Assembly: GCF_000972845.2 (NCBI RefSeq)
Contig: NC_040011.1
Location: forward strand, 27,570,379-27,634,378
Reading direction: 5' to 3'
DNA from: Larimichthys crocea
Lineage: Eukaryota; Chordata; Actinopteri; Sciaenidae
Length of the DNA: 64,000 nt
Part shown: positions 12,631-27,268 of the stretch, one piece after another
How positions within the stretch are numbered: the first letter of the stretch is position 1
How the letters are laid out: each line of letters begins with the position of its first letter
The notes under the pieces: model-generated
What the model was told of the DNA's origin: nothing
Database searches by the model: none
What the model saw: only the letters and a program-made list of their open reading frames with translations
Translations under genes and position numbers: made by a program

Positions 12631-12742
12631 TAACATGTTTAAATGCTTAGACGATCATTGAAATAACCTGATCAGTTCTCAACAATGTTATTCTCGGTCA
12701 GACACATACAAACACAGTTATCCTGACACGGTGGATACTCAC

Positions 12743-12990
12743 TCTAACGGGACCCTAAAGACGCGCTGGTATCGGGCTGCTCTCGATCCCACTGTTCCCA
12801 CAGAGAAGTCTTCGTAGTGTCACAACTTTTACTTTTCAGCCCGGCACTTTCTCCTCTCAGTCCGCCGTGTTGTTGTTCCCTGAAGCCGCACAGGTTTTAA
12901 AAGTTATTTTCCTGTGGAAGTCGTGTTGGAGTCCATGGCACCGCCGCAGAGACAGTGAGAGCAGGACACATGGAGGGCACACACTACAAG
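12743..12990 (-). promoter_or_regulatory. p2ry4: Probable p2ry4 noncoding first exon and promoter
   Basis: A CpG-containing stretch just upstream of the proposed GTGAGT donor (intron from 12742). It fits a 5' noncoding exon of about 200 bases. Paired GAAAC cores at about 13,066-13,082 resemble half-sites of an interferon-response element but have the wrong spacing for a consensus ISRE. The transcription start is not determined. Confidence 0.4.
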
Positions 12991-15790
12991 ACTGAAATGG
13001 GAAGTGTCGATGCTGAGTGGACAAAACTTCCGCCCAAAAAAGAAGTGGAAGTTACTTTCAGTTCAGTGAAACATGTGAAACTGTTACCACATCCCAATTA
13101 CATGTAAACACTGATTATTCATTATTACAGATGTTATGTTTTGTTTTAAATACTAGAATATAAATATATTTTATTGTTTCATTTATGATAAGCTTGTATG
13201 TAACACTGTACAATTAAATTAGCCAACTAACACATAAAAAAGTCAGATTCTGCAATTTTTTGGAGCCACATTACAAAAACTGCTCACATGTTAACACCCA
13301 CATGACGCACTCTTAACACCAGTTGAGTATGAGTACAGACACTTAGCAGCTAATACTGAATGTTTGAATGTGCATGTTTTAAGTCAAAGACATGATTATG
13401 TTTTTTGTCATGATTATGTGTCTTAGGAATACACTCACAGTCATACTAAAATGTTGTAGAAGTTAATATTTGCACAGCTGTACACTTATATAGTATAGCT
13501 GTTATAAAAAAGCAGCTGAGAACTGTCAGCTGAGAACTGGTTCGTCTCCTCAGCAATCTTCTCAAGCATTTCTCTAAGATTCATGTGATAAGGTGCATAA
13601 CTGTAAAGTCTGATCATAAAGAAATAAAAGTAGGCAGGATGGATAAACTAAGGTTAATAATAAACCTAATGTTTGATTGCAAACAAGATCATATCCATGC
13701 CCAGTAACCCAAAATCTATGAACACATTTGGTTTGAATGACCCTTTTATGGTCTACGTTGAGGTTGATAGCAGAACATAAAATGTGACTTTGTTCACGTA
13801 GAGCACAAGAGCACACAGAGTGAAGTTCAGTTTTCTGGTCCCACTACAGGAAAGCATGGCGGTGAAAATCCTCCTCACATGGAAAGTCCAGACCCCCTTC
13901 ACCCCATTAAAAGAGGCAGTAACATCATGTTCATCATGTGTGTGTGGGTCAGTTTGGTGGTAACAGTGTGAGTTTTCTGTGTTTACGTACTGTATTGGGT
14001 TTCTGTGGTTTAGATGTCAGGAATGTGAGTGGGCCACTGACAAAGCATGTTCTTCATCAGAAGCCCATTCAAAGTACAGCATTGGTTTACAGCACCTCAC
14101 AGATGGAAAACATATCAACATACCAAACAAAGCTTTTATCAGGGTATTAATTCATTTTGTCGACTGTTAAACAATTGACTTGTTCATGTCTCCCCTCCAC
14201 TCCAAAAATAAATAAAAAAAACACCCAGTGCAGAATAATCTACAGAGTTTGACAAGAGAAGTCATGTACCTACATGTACAGCATGATTGTTATCACAACT
14301 GGTTTGACTGTCAATCCCAACCAGACTGCAACTTCGAAACTACTATCTACTGTGGAAATGAAAACACAAACAGTGCACTGGAGGTAAAAGTATTTTTCCA
14401 CTGAAGTTAAACTTTTGAATTGGCAAATATTCAATGAGGGAGGGGGCTGTGGAATTTGAAGAATTTTAGATATTTAGATAGAAGATATTTCAACCTATTG
14501 TTGGAAAACCACACAACACACTAATTATTACGCAAAGGAAACTATTGAGAGGGGTCCAGAGGGGATCTTTAAACTTTACTATGTCTAAATAAACATGTTT
14601 TTCGAAAAAATTCTTGCATAATCACGGGGCAGCTATGCCAGTCTAGGTTAAATTTGATGAGGTTTATATGGAAAGCATTCAATATTTGTCACCCTTTTCC
14701 TTTGAAGTGCATGTTTTTGAAAATTCCCAGGCCCCTTCATGTGATGACATCACTAATGTAAGTATAGCAGTGACACAGCGGCCGTTAACCCATAGCTGTT
14801 TCCAGAGAAAAAAAGGATGTGTTTGGACATGCTTTAATAAGTAACCACCTCAACTAAATGCTTCTAGAAAAACACAGACAGTCACACACTAAGTGAGTTA
14901 TTTTAGGATCAGATTTTCAACCGTCCTATGTCTTTCTGCTGAGATCAGGCATTTAACTGAGCTGACAAGTACAGCTCTCGCACTGTTGTTCATCATGCCA
15001 TAATGTCATTGAGTATTCACAAACATAACTGATGTAATCATATTTATAGAACTTGTTCACTCAACACGAATATCTGCAAGAATGTAAAATACGAATTAGA
15101 GATAAACAGAAATTAGACACCAACAATTGCCTTGTGAATTTCGTAGAATAAATATGGATGGATCTCTGGTTTCACAATCTCTCGACTCTTTAAACAGGCA
15201 AGATAAGTCCCTAAGACATATCTTAGTAACGCATATGCATTAAGTACGTGTCTAGGTGATTTGTGTACTTAAATAAAAGATTTTTCTGTTGCCACTACTG
15301 CTTAAAACCATGACATAACACTTGGGAACACTTGGTGACAGTCAAGAGTCGCTTTATGCACTTTACTTTTATAAAGGCTGCATAAAACATGCACAGTGGA
15401 CACAGGTACTGATTAAGTGACACGATAGCAACATGAGCAACTATGAGACAGTAAACAAAATGAGATGGTAAGTCCTCCTATATCAACTTTACAGACAATG
15501 TTCCAGTAGATATGTACAGCTATGGATTTTTATGCTCCATTTGTTTAAAACAGGGCTTTTACAAGATCTAGGCTCAATAATAGCAGAGTATTGGAAAGCA
15601 TACAGTAGAAGGGATGAAGGTGAATGGTAAACACTAGCCTTGGGTGAACACTGGAAATGAAAGGACTATACTTTTATAGTCATTTACAATTCATTTGAAA
15701 TAAAAATCAATGAGACCATAATCAATATTTGTTTAAATGTCAGTACATGGTGATACGCATCCAGGTTTTCCATTCATATCACCCACCTCT
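12991..15790. other. Intergenic DNA between p2ry4 and the SHIP2-like gene
   Basis: No gene, RNA gene or clear mobile element is recognised. The AT-rich open frames are short and unrelated to known families. The right part probably touches the 3' untranslated region of the neighbouring minus-strand gene. Confidence 0.5.
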
Positions 15791-15796
15791 TTTATT
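15791..15796 (-). terminator. Polyadenylation signal candidate for the SHIP2-like gene
   Basis: AATAAA on the minus strand, about 275 bases after the stop codon at 16071-16073. It is the first canonical hexamer seen downstream of the stop. Confidence 0.5.
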
Positions 15797-16070
15797 ATCC
15801 GCCAAGATGGATAGATGAATAAAGCACAGGAGTAAAGCAGGAGTGAAACGAGTGCTTCCTGCATTTGTTCCCTTCTGTGTTGACACAGACAAACTATTGT
15901 TAAGAGTATTGATCGAGTAAATGAAAAGATGTCAGGGCTGTGGTGAGTCCAGCTGATGTGATTGATAGCCGATCAGCGTGTCCTCTTTTCAGTTCTCAGT
16001 TCTTACACGCTTCCAGTTCTAACTGAGAAGACTACGAGTCTTCGTACCAGCGAGGTTTGCCATCTCTGTG

Positions 16071-18536
16071 TCAGTTCCAGTTCCTGGGCAGGTTCTCGAG
16101 GATCCTGCGGCGATGTGAAGGATTCGTCACTCCTGCAGCACGAAGATCCTCCTCAGTGATTCCACTGTGGAGAGGAGAAATGGCACAAAATCAAAGCATA
16201 TTTTTTTTACTTGTTTTGTAAAGATTATACCTTTACAGTCCAAGATGTCTTACACTGATTAAAGCTTGGCCACGGAGAATAGAGGATTCATCAGTACACT
16301 TATCGTGACATGATGCCGCCTCAATTCTGAAGAAGCTGTCCTCTCATCAACTCATTTATATGCCCTCAGGACAGTGACAGAACTATTTTGTTCATAAATA
16401 GTCATACTCAATGCATCTACAGTATAAGGTGTTAGTAAGTATAAGCCAATTGGTCATTAGTCTACACACAAGGTAATATGTTAGTGGTCTGACATTGTTA
16501 TCTGACTCTGTCGAGGTTTCTATGTTATGTAGATGTCGTCTGTTGTGTCTTGGGAGCCCAATCCTCTGACCTTGGTTACCATAGTAATAATCAGAAAGGT
16601 GCCTGCTTTCCCAAACACAAACATAGCTATTTTGTATCAAGATGAAAATCAGTGTCTCCATAACAATCTAAGATTTAACACTGTCCCTATAGCGACCTCA
16701 AGAAATTTGCACACTATGTCACCCACATATGTGGCATGCTAGAAGAAAAAATTAAATTACATATATTTCAGCATAGGGGTCCCAGTGATTAATGCAACCG
16801 TCTTCTGAACACAGAGGGTATCTCTGTCTTACTCACATAAAGAATGGAATAAAATATAACTCAATTAATAGATGTAGGTTATTCATTGATGGAACTTACA
16901 TCATGCATGCTATAGTTTTCATTCTGGTCTTCTAATTGTATGAATGGGTGACATAGTGAAGCAGAAATGGAGCAATGTGTTTGGGGAAAAAAAGAGGAAA
17001 AGAAAAAAGAGCAGAGTAATTTCTTTTCAGAGATGAAATTGGCACTTAAAAGCCAAGTTCCAAAAGCAAGACTGCTTTCAACCAAACATAGAATTTCTGT
17101 AAATGCACAAATCTTAATAATGTGACTAGAATTATTTGTGTCTGTCTATGACACCCTGTCATGAGCCTGTATAAGTGTGGCTGCTGTAACATGTTATTTA
17201 AAATCATTTTACCTGAAGTAATCCAGATCATCCCAGCCATTGAGGCTGAGTCCCAAGGTGTATTTCTGAAGACCCAGAGCACTGAGAAGTTCCCGTACAG
17301 TTTCTGGTGCGCCTTGGAGGACAGACACCTGCATCGTAATAAAGAAGGGAGACTTTTTTTCTTTTTCTTTTTTTACAGAGAACCAGTCACATCTTCTAAA
17401 AACTGTCTTAGCAAGCAGTATCCTACCTCTTTCTCCCAGCTGTAGCCTCTATCTGCATGCTTGCAAGGGCCATTTCTATAACCAAGCCTCTGGTTTGGTA
17501 TGGATGGGCCTCTCTGCTCTGTGGGGAAGAAGTCAACCTCGCTGAGTGACTTTGCAATTTGCAAAGCAGTAAGGGAGTTGTCTCCTGTAGGTCCGGAGGG
17601 CTGCTGATCCACTATCCAGGGAACAGAGGTCTGACGATGTGCTATGTGAGTGGGGATGTAGGGGAAAGCTGATGGTGCCTTGGCTGCCCTGATGGGATTG
17701 GTCCTTTCTGGGAGAAGCTGATGTTGATCCCTTTTGGCTTTTTCCCTTATGATTGCTGAATGATTCATATACAAGTTCCTCAGGTTCTTCTCAGGCAGTA
17801 TAGAGTCTTGAACAATATTTATACTTTGGTATTTGTCTCTGGGTTGTGAAGTCTGTTCCTGGTACTGTGACATGGCATTACTTGATGGTGGAGGTATGGG
17901 AGATGGGTTTTTGGCTGGGAAAAGCTGATAGGAGGAGTTGGTTTGGGGTGTGTGAAGGTCATTGGTTGGAGTGTACTGGGGCAGGACGGCTGGAATTTCA
18001 ATCTCTGTAAAGTCTGATCTGCGACAGGGTCTTCTGTCAAAGCCCTGACCCTGACGTCCTGAGATTTTTGGGAGCTGCAAGGCCTCATTTCCAGACCAGA
18101 TCACCTGTGGGTCCTTTCGCTGGGGGAGTGCCTCCTCCACCCTGCGCGCCACTGACACACCTTCAAAGATGAAGTAGGCAGGATTTGTGTAGCTGCTTGG
18201 AGTTAGTTTGGGAGGAGCTGCTGCTGAAGACCTGCAATGAATAGACAAGTCTTAAATTTAAAAAAGTAAAAAAGTAAGCTACGATTTTATGTTATCAAGT
18301 GTGTCAAGAGTGTCTCAGCCCTCACTCACTTTCTTCACAAGAGTTTGTGATATGATTGCTAACACTCGCTGTTAACATTACAGGTGTTCAGATGTTCAAA
18401 AGTGGAACTGTGTTTAAAATAGCAAATAAGGGCTGCACTGTTGTGGGCATGTGATTACAGCTACTGGTGGGAAGATGAAATACAATCCAGGCAGTACAAT
18501 TTGAGCAGTGTGTCTGAAGGCTCGTCAAATGTCAAA

Positions 18537-18569
<33 letters not shown>

Positions 18570-21500
18570 TATATGCATATGTATATATATATGTGTGTGT
18601 GTGTGTGAAATAAAGGGAGAAACAGGGTTGTTTATATTGAAAAATATAACTTATAAAATGTGCTGTCATGCTCAAAAGGACTTTTAAGCCTAAGCTAAAG
18701 AGCTCATAAAGGATTTTTCTACTGTTTTGTATTGATGCACAGAAATATGAAGAGGTCCTCACCTGTTTACTGGAACCCGTGTAGATGCAGGAGTCATGTG
18801 TCCCCTCCCAGGATCTTTCTCAAAACAAAACAACTCTAAAAAAATCCAAATGATAGGAAATGAACAACGCAAAGTGTCTTCAAAGTCCATGTGTGTGTAT
18901 GTAGGCTAAAGGCAGTGTGTGTCAGTTTACAATCACACAGTATAGTAGGGTTTGTGTGTTTTGTGATAGTGCCTGACCTGTGACATAATACTCGTCTGTC
19001 CTGTGTCTCAGGATGCATCTGGTCAGGGTCATTCAATCAGGAGCCAAAAGAGGAAGCGGTCGATAGATACCAGCAAGTATAAAGCCAAGCCAGGGATCAT
19101 TGAGGAACCAAATAGAGGAAGCAATGTGAGACTCATAGGAGAGTCAAAGAATGCAGTGACAGTGGAGGTGAAAGCTTAGTGGGAAGTGATAGTGCAAGCG
19201 AGGCAAAGAGTAAAAGAGGAAAAGTTCTGGCTGACCCACCATAGATTTTCTCCCGCGTTCCTCGTCTGTCTTTAGGCACATGGATCCTGACCCGTCCTCT
19301 TATGGAGCCCATCTCCTCGCCACGGTGACTCAAAAATGTCTCAAACTGCTCTGATGCACCAGTGAGTGAGTGCAGAGCCACACAGCATTCACCTATAAAC
19401 AAAGATTATTCCTAAGATCAGTGCTTCTCCCCTTCAGAAGCTGAAAAATGTCTGACGGAAAGGTTAGCACAATATTTAATTGTTTACTTATTTTTCCAAC
19501 GTAAATCATATTCATCCAACTTAGTTTCACTCCCTGGTCATCAACCTCACCCTGCAGTGGCTCTGTACCCCGATGGTGGGACCCACCCCCCAGAACTACT
19601 GTATTTGATCAATGAGACATAATGGCCTAATGATATTGTAGGTGACTTGAAGCACTTAAAAGAAAATGTATATTTAAAACACTCAATTCAATCAATATTG
19701 CAAAAATAGTGAATGAAACTGTTGACAGACAGTTGCGTTATTCCAATAACATGTTGCTGCTCAGCTTTTTAATATACATTTTTGGAGTTTCAGCTAAAGC
19801 TGAAATCTGCAAACTGTATGAAAACACAGCAAGAAATGAATAAACTGTTTGTAGTTACACTGTCATTCCTTATCAGTGGGGGCTAATTAGACAAAAAATA
19901 ATAACCAACCGTATGACTCAAACCCATCACATGACTTGACAGACAACAGAAGGTGCTGATCCTGGAGATACTCCATGTCGGACATGATTGGAAGAAGCTA
20001 TGACAGACACAAACAAATCACAAGTTAACAACCTGACTTCAAAAACAAACAATATTTTTAGCCATTTCCCAAACAGACTGAGCCTCAAACCTTCGGCAGC
20101 TGTTTGAAGGACCAGCCCAGTTTGAGAAACCCGGGAACATCACAGCTCTGTGAGTCATTCTCACTTGAACGTCGTGTCTCTGCAAAGAAAGATATGAATG
20201 CATTTTTGCCACCGTTTTATAATGCTTGATATAAAATCTCTCTTTGATGTGACACCATACCTTCAAGGCAAGACGAGTGAAATTCAATGAAGAACTTTGC
20301 CTTGCTTGCCGTCTTCACAATGGCCTCGATGCCTTCAAGCTCTATCCAGGCCCGCTCCATGCTTGAATTTAGATCTGTGCCAGACAAATGCATAACAATA
20401 CTGTTCAGTCAATAAAGAGATTCAGTCATATTCCATCTGTTTGTGTCCACAACAATGACCGCACCTGTTTTGGAGCTGAGCTGTGATGTCACCCCCACTT
20501 GGAACGTGGCAAAAACAGGTGAGTGATCACTTGTGAAGATGTCATCTGTGCAACCTGGTAAGAGACAAATCCTGCATGTTACTATATTATTATAATTCCA
20601 AAAACAACACTAAATATTTATCAACAATAGAAATACAAATATATCTAATATCTTGTACTACAGCTAAAATAGTTGCACAGCTCTGTGAGGCAGATGAGGT
20701 GTCAGCGGTATTTTGCAAGATCTGACAAAGGAGTGATTTAAAAGCAGCTTTGCTATTGCCCAGTATTTGTAATGTTTTGATAGTTTGCTGAGGTTGGTCA
20801 GAAACAGAAGCTCAGGCTGAAAGAGGAAATGAGTATGTTTCTTCGGGGACCACAGGATGTAGGGGTTGACCGTTATTCGTTTTGAGGCTTGCTCTCATTT
20901 CAAAGTGGTACAAATGAAAAAAAAAGGACCACAGATATCTAATTTGAGAATGCTGCAGCAAAACCTTTCGGGTTTGCCGAGACTTAAACACTGCCCTTGC
21001 TTTGTGGCTCTTATACATTTTGTTTTTTCCCTTTTTTTAAACTTTTCTACTTAAAGCTTTTTTTTAATGTTTGATCTCACCATATGCAGTGCAGACGATG
21101 TGTGTCTCTGGGTAGGACTTCCACAGAATCCGGTCACACCATGATGGAACATTGACTCGCACCTATAGAAACAGGTTTAGACATGAATCAATTATTTAGT
21201 ATTTTAGTCTACAAATGAAATGTACATGTTTGTCTACATATGAAATTCACACTGTATGCAGTGAAGAGGGCCTGAATTCCTGTGATGCCAGACGTTCCTT
21301 TTTTAGACTGTGTCCTATTTTTGGCCATGGCAGCTGCTGCCCCCCCGTAAATGGGATTACATAAAAATATCTTAATAGGTGAGTTAACTCTGATTTTAGA
21401 AAGCTCTAAGGATCTTTTCTATGTTGTTCTCTTTTGTATAAATAGTCTGAAGTGAATGATGAGGTACTTTCATGTGAAGGATATTAACAAAGCAATTGAT

Positions 21501-24500
21501 GCAATCCTGAGAGGCTACAAGAAGGAACATTTATTCATAGTGAGCAATGTTTAGATACATCTTCATCTAAACCAAGAGCCTAAATCCATGTAAGCGGCTC
21601 TGTGAGGCTGACCTTAAATCTCAAATGTCTTTAGGATATTGTCTGTGAATCATGAATGTCTGCTCCAAATTCCAGGGTAATAAATCGATAGTAGATGTCG
21701 AGATTTCACAGGATAAGTTAAATATTTGAGCTATTAGTGACACTAAAGAAAAAGTCAGGCCATCACCAAAGTCAGTAGCATGGCTAAACATATTTTGGCA
21801 ACTATTTAAGGGGGCAGATATTTTTATCGTGAACATGCATCCTCTATCCTGCACCTGAAAGATTTTTTTTAATGTACTCATCATCTTGTTTTGAGGTGCT
21901 TTTGCACGAGAGGAAATGACTCACCCCTGAAGTCTTGTACTTTTGCCATAAGTAGCAGTCCCTTGAGCCCCGTTCATACCGATAGGTGGGTGGAAATGCA
22001 ATCTTCTCTTCCTCTTAACCATGACAAATAGAGAGAGAACACAAAGTGAGGTAAGCAAATGTAGAGCTAAATCATATTTAAACAATTCTGTATTTACTTA
22101 TTAATTTTACTTATTACTTATTTATTTTTTTAATTGCAAAAAAGCATTCAAGTGATTGTACAATAGCTGTCTGATATTTATAGTTTTCGCTTTAGAACAA
22201 AGGCCAACCAAGGGCAAACTGAAACTCACTGAAATTGAGAAAGGCCTTCCTCTTGTGTCTCTCCCGGGTCAGTTGGTCTGCACACATAAGTTCCTCAAAC
22301 TCTCTCTTGGACACATGTTTCAGGATGTCCTAGAATCAGTAAAGTTCACAAAGAAACGGAGGCATCACTGCCTGGGATTTCTTAATTGACTATTATATAA
22401 TTATCAATGCTGCTAAATTAAAAAAAGTTAAAGTTAAAAATAATTAAAATAATGGCAGTTGGTCTGACCTGTACATCCAAGTCGAGTCTGTAGTTTAGGT
22501 CTCCACACCAGAAGAGATGAGTGAAGCGCAAGCTGATGTCAAAGGCACCAAGCTGTTTTTCACCCAGAGAGAGCAGTCTGAGGATGTCCACAAAGTTCTG
22601 GTTTCTCCTGAGGTGATGTTCATGAAAGTAGACAATTATAAATATTTGCTATGTAGGAATGAAACAGGAACACATAGACTTGGTCGTACACATACACTCA
22701 TAGACACAATGTACCTTAGGACTTTCTCACTTCCAGAGGTCAGGTGACAGTTAACAAACCCAAAAGATGTTCCATTGAAGAGGAAAGAAACGCCAACAGC
22801 CCCTTTGTTTCCTGAAACAGAGATAATCAAACTCAAACCTCCAGGTTATTAAAAACACATTTGCCCTTTAATCATACACTGATCTTTCTGGCTGGCAGCC
22901 CTGACACAATGAGATAATGCAGGGCAGCTTACCCAATGTGTTCCCTAAGCCGGTCCTCACACTGGCTGTGTTCACATGGCTGATGCGGCTCTCGTGCTCC
23001 GGCTTCACAAACACAGCCAGCCTCATATTCCAGAGGGACTGTACTGACACCTACAGGACAATGCTTTGTATTACAAGAGATGACAAAAACCGTTTCCAAA
23101 TGGTCAAAGAACACATGATTACAGATTTTTCATTTGATTTGACCCACTTCAGTACACCAGATGCTTATTTTGCAATTGAAATCACATCTTTGCAAAAACA
23201 AATACTCTGATCAAAAATATAATCTATCACTGAAAAGATATATTCCCACAAGAACACTGACCACAAAACAGAAACTCTTTGAATCCTGTTTTATAATCTG
23301 AGATGCTGCTGAAACATTTTCCATTCAGGTGAAAACACCTATCATACACCCAACCACAAGTAACACTTCACAGTTTTACATGAAGGTAGAAGCCCTTTTA
23401 TATGCCGAAGAAAGTGTTTTCATCTCTTCACATATTCACTACAGAGTAGACTTTAAACTGGTAATTTAATGCTTTATACAGCTGTCTGCTGAAATATCAT
23501 TAGCTGATATTCAGTAAGCTTCTCCAACAAATTACACAAATAATATCATTGTATCACAGACCAGAGGCTTTATAGTGTATGCTGTCTTTTTATTTTGTGT
23601 AATAAATAAATAAAAGAACAGACTGCTCAGACAGCTGGGTGAATGTTTTGAGAGCAAGAATACTGATATGGAGGTTATGGCATTTGAAAACACTGCGAAT
23701 GTGTGGTTATATATTTATAAAAAACAAAACAAACAAAAACATGAGAGTTAGATCAAAAATAAAGTTGGACTGTGTCGTTTAGCTCAGTTGGTAGAGCATC
23801 CGCCCCATGTGGCCCAGGGTTCGAATCTGACCTGCGGCCCTTTGCTGCATGTCATCCCCCATCTCTCTCTCCCCACATTCCTGTCACTCTTCAGCTGTGT
23901 CTATACAAAAAAGCTTGAAAAGCTCAAAAAATATCTCTAAAAATAAATAATGTAAAACCTTAAACAACCTTTTCATGACCTGTAAACAGACTGTTTAAAA
24001 TCAATGATCAATGAGAAACTATTCTGGGTTTCATCTAAAATGTACCCTATTTAGTCTTAAGAATCACCAGCTGAAGCTGAAAAAAGGAGAATTACCTGTT
24101 TAAAGTCAATGTGAGTATAGCTGCGAAGGGTTGCTTTGATATGTTCTGTCCACTCTCTTTCTCCCTGTGGGTTTTCCTGAGTTCCCAAGGCATAGATGTC
24201 ATGTGGGAGCAAAGCAGTCGACTCATCAGGGGTGTGTCCCAAACCACAGCAGGTCACCCAAGACTGCAGGCTGCGAGGAGGAGGGGAACCACCTATGTAC
24301 ACACAATAAATAATAATTTAAAAAAAGAAAAACATCTCTGTCCAATTCAGCACATTAGTGACTCTTCTGTTGCCTGACAGTGAAAGACATTGTGGTTACC
24401 CATATTCCAGGTGCCAACAAACACAGAGACCACGTCAGGTTCGCTCAGCTGAGAGTGCCTGGTTTTCATCAGCTGGAAGAGTTGGCAGAAGGCATCACGT

Positions 24501-27197
24501 TTCTGAAGGAGACGAGAGTCGAATTATGAAATATGAATTTTTATGAGGAGTTATGGGAAAGGAAAGAGTGGATTCCAGTTTTTAATAAAACCCATTATCT
24601 TGCCTTCTTACCCGCACACTTTCAAACGTCATCTCCCGCGGGGTGTTGTGGTGGCTGTCAACCACCATGCGTACCTTGGCAGGACTGCTCTGGAACTTGA
24701 CAATCTGAAGGACTGATAAACGAGAAACATGTTTCTGTTACAGTTAAACAGTCTTTTAATATATTAGCAAGCAAGAGCAATATTAAAGTAAACATAAGTA
24801 AACATTTTTTTTACTTCTGTCATGTGAGACTCTCTCTATACCAAAGGAGCCAGCCTTCCTGTCAAAGAGCAGCACTCCTGTGTCCACATCTACAGAGACA
24901 GTCTGTCTGCCATATCTCACCATCTTCACCTGAACATACAAAGAAAACCAACTGTCAATGTGTTTGTATAGTGAGAGAGCAGTTGTACAATTTGTCTTAT
25001 TTAATGTCACTTTTTTTTTAAGATAAAAGGTTGGTGCCTTTTCCAACCTGATTTACCTGAAAGGAGTGGACTGGCAGCTGTCTGGCATGGTTCTTGACAG
25101 GTGTTACGTTGGTGGGTGTTTGTTCAGGAGGGGGTGGGTTCTGCTGCACTGCCAAATTATGATTGGTCACCGCATCTTGTAATGCTTTTAATACCTTTAT
25201 GAGCAGATAATTTGCAGTGTTACAATCCAACTAGCGTTATCAGTCACAAGCAAGATTGGTTTGTGTTTCATCTGTACATCGTTGCACAATAACTAAACAC
25301 TGACACTAAAAGTTAGGAGAATGTAACTGTCACTTAGTTTGTTCAAGGTTTATAACTCTCTCCAGAGCTCAGCTTAAACATAATATTTGTTGATTGTTGT
25401 TTGATCATATCACTAATAAGGGTGTCCTTGTGATGTTTCTACTATAATGAATAACTTCTTTTTATTATGTCCTACATGCTTATACATGATCTCAATAATT
25501 TTGACATTTCAATCGTATAGTCTGTTTTAAGGGTGACTTTGTAATATCTGTTCAGGGACTACAGATAAAAAACAGCCTCTTGGCTAACTCTGGTACATTT
25601 ACAGGAAGTGTGCACTGTGCCTGTTAAATAAACCAAATTAAAAAAAATAAAAGCCATAGTATTGCTCTAAATCCTGCATAACTTTGTGTCATTTTCCCAA
25701 TGTTCAGCATCGCTTTTATACATAAAATAAACATACCTTCTTCTCCAATGAAGAAAGAAGACTGACCAAAGCTGAAATCTTACACAGCAGGCTATCTATC
25801 TCCATGTCTGGGCCCTTGATAGAAAAATATGAGACAAAAAGAGTAATGAGATGAGGGTGTAAAATTACAGTTAGTTCCTACTCTCACGCAAGATTTGTAC
25901 TGTACCTGTGCTTTGGTGTGCGTTAAAGAGCAGCTCGGATGATCAAAGACCTTGGCCAGGGTCTCCAGACTTGAGAGAGTGAGGTCAATCTCACTGTAGA
26001 TCATATCAATACACAACTTTTGACTAATGGACATACCTCTATTTACATACATTTGAATGCATATATTTGAACAATAGAATATGCTGCATTATCAGTGCAT
26101 CAGAACAGTTCATACAATATAACTTTCACTTTCAGTTCATTGTTAACAATAAAAACATGCTGACCTGTTTAGACCTTGGCAGGCAGTACCCAGAGTACGT
26201 TTGAGGTGACACAGAGTTGTTGCCCCTTTATGCACATTCTCAATGTCAAGAGGCAGCTCACTGAAGAGGTAGTCATTGAGTAGACCAATCACCTCACCCG
26301 CAGTACTGTAAACAGGATAAACATGCCGAGTTCAGACGGCAATATTATATCAAAAATCCTTTTTGAAACATTTGAGAAACAGAGATGATTAAGAGCAATA
26401 GTTCAGCACACAGCAGATAGATACTAGTTATTAATAGACCCCAAAAAAGTTAAAAGAGTAAACAGTGTTTCACATGTTGCTTTTTTATGCTTGACTGCAA
26501 ACAGGTGCATAGCTAAATGAGAAAATGCTAATCGGTGGAGAACATAACCGAGAACATTAATGTGACCCTACAAATTACTTCTAGTCAATCACATTTATAA
26601 ATCTATCTGATATTGTCACACGGAGAAAAAAAAGAAAGAAAAAAAAGCTACACATGCAGCAAAGTGGATAAGCACTGTGCAAGGAACTTATTTGAAAGGG
26701 AGATTTGAATAACTGTTTTGCATTTAAGCTGGCTAATCACACCTGGATGTGTTCAGCTCCTGCAACTTATCCAGGAATACGGTATGAGGGGCTGGTTTTG
26801 CTGGTGGTCCTGTGACAGGAACTGTGTTGACAGAGGCTGGAACTGGGGGCAGCTTCTCATCATCTGTGCATGCATGAAACATAAAATCAGACATTAGACT
26901 CAATAATACATTATACTGGCATATATATATATATATATAATATATATTATATATATATATATATATGCAAAAATGCACAGTATAATGTATTATATTTGCA
27001 TGTGTATTTAACTGATTGTGTGATTTGTTATGATAACGGCTGGGGGGCCCACCTGAGCTCTCATCCCCAGAGTCTGTATCACGGGGCACAGCGTAGAGCA
27101 GAGGAGTGACCAGGCCTTTGTGGGGATGCTGGTACCCCAACACCAGGTCCTCTAGTGTCCGGAAGCAGTTTACCTGCACCCCTTGTGTTGTCTGTGA

Positions 27198-27268
<71 letters not shown>

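Larger units (their letters stand above)
11341..12742 (-). other. p2ry4: Probable 5'UTR intron of p2ry4
   Basis: A GTGAGT donor on the minus strand starts at 12742, and a pyrimidine-rich AG acceptor lies about 35-45 bases upstream of the start codon. The coding exon would thus be joined to a noncoding exon above 12742. A hAT-like repeat fills about half of this intron. Inferred from splice motifs only. Confidence 0.5.

Noticed and set aside
23771..23850. A tRNA gene
   Set aside because: A and B boxes are present but the anticodon arm and acceptor stem do not pair; the sequence continues as a known type of SINE.
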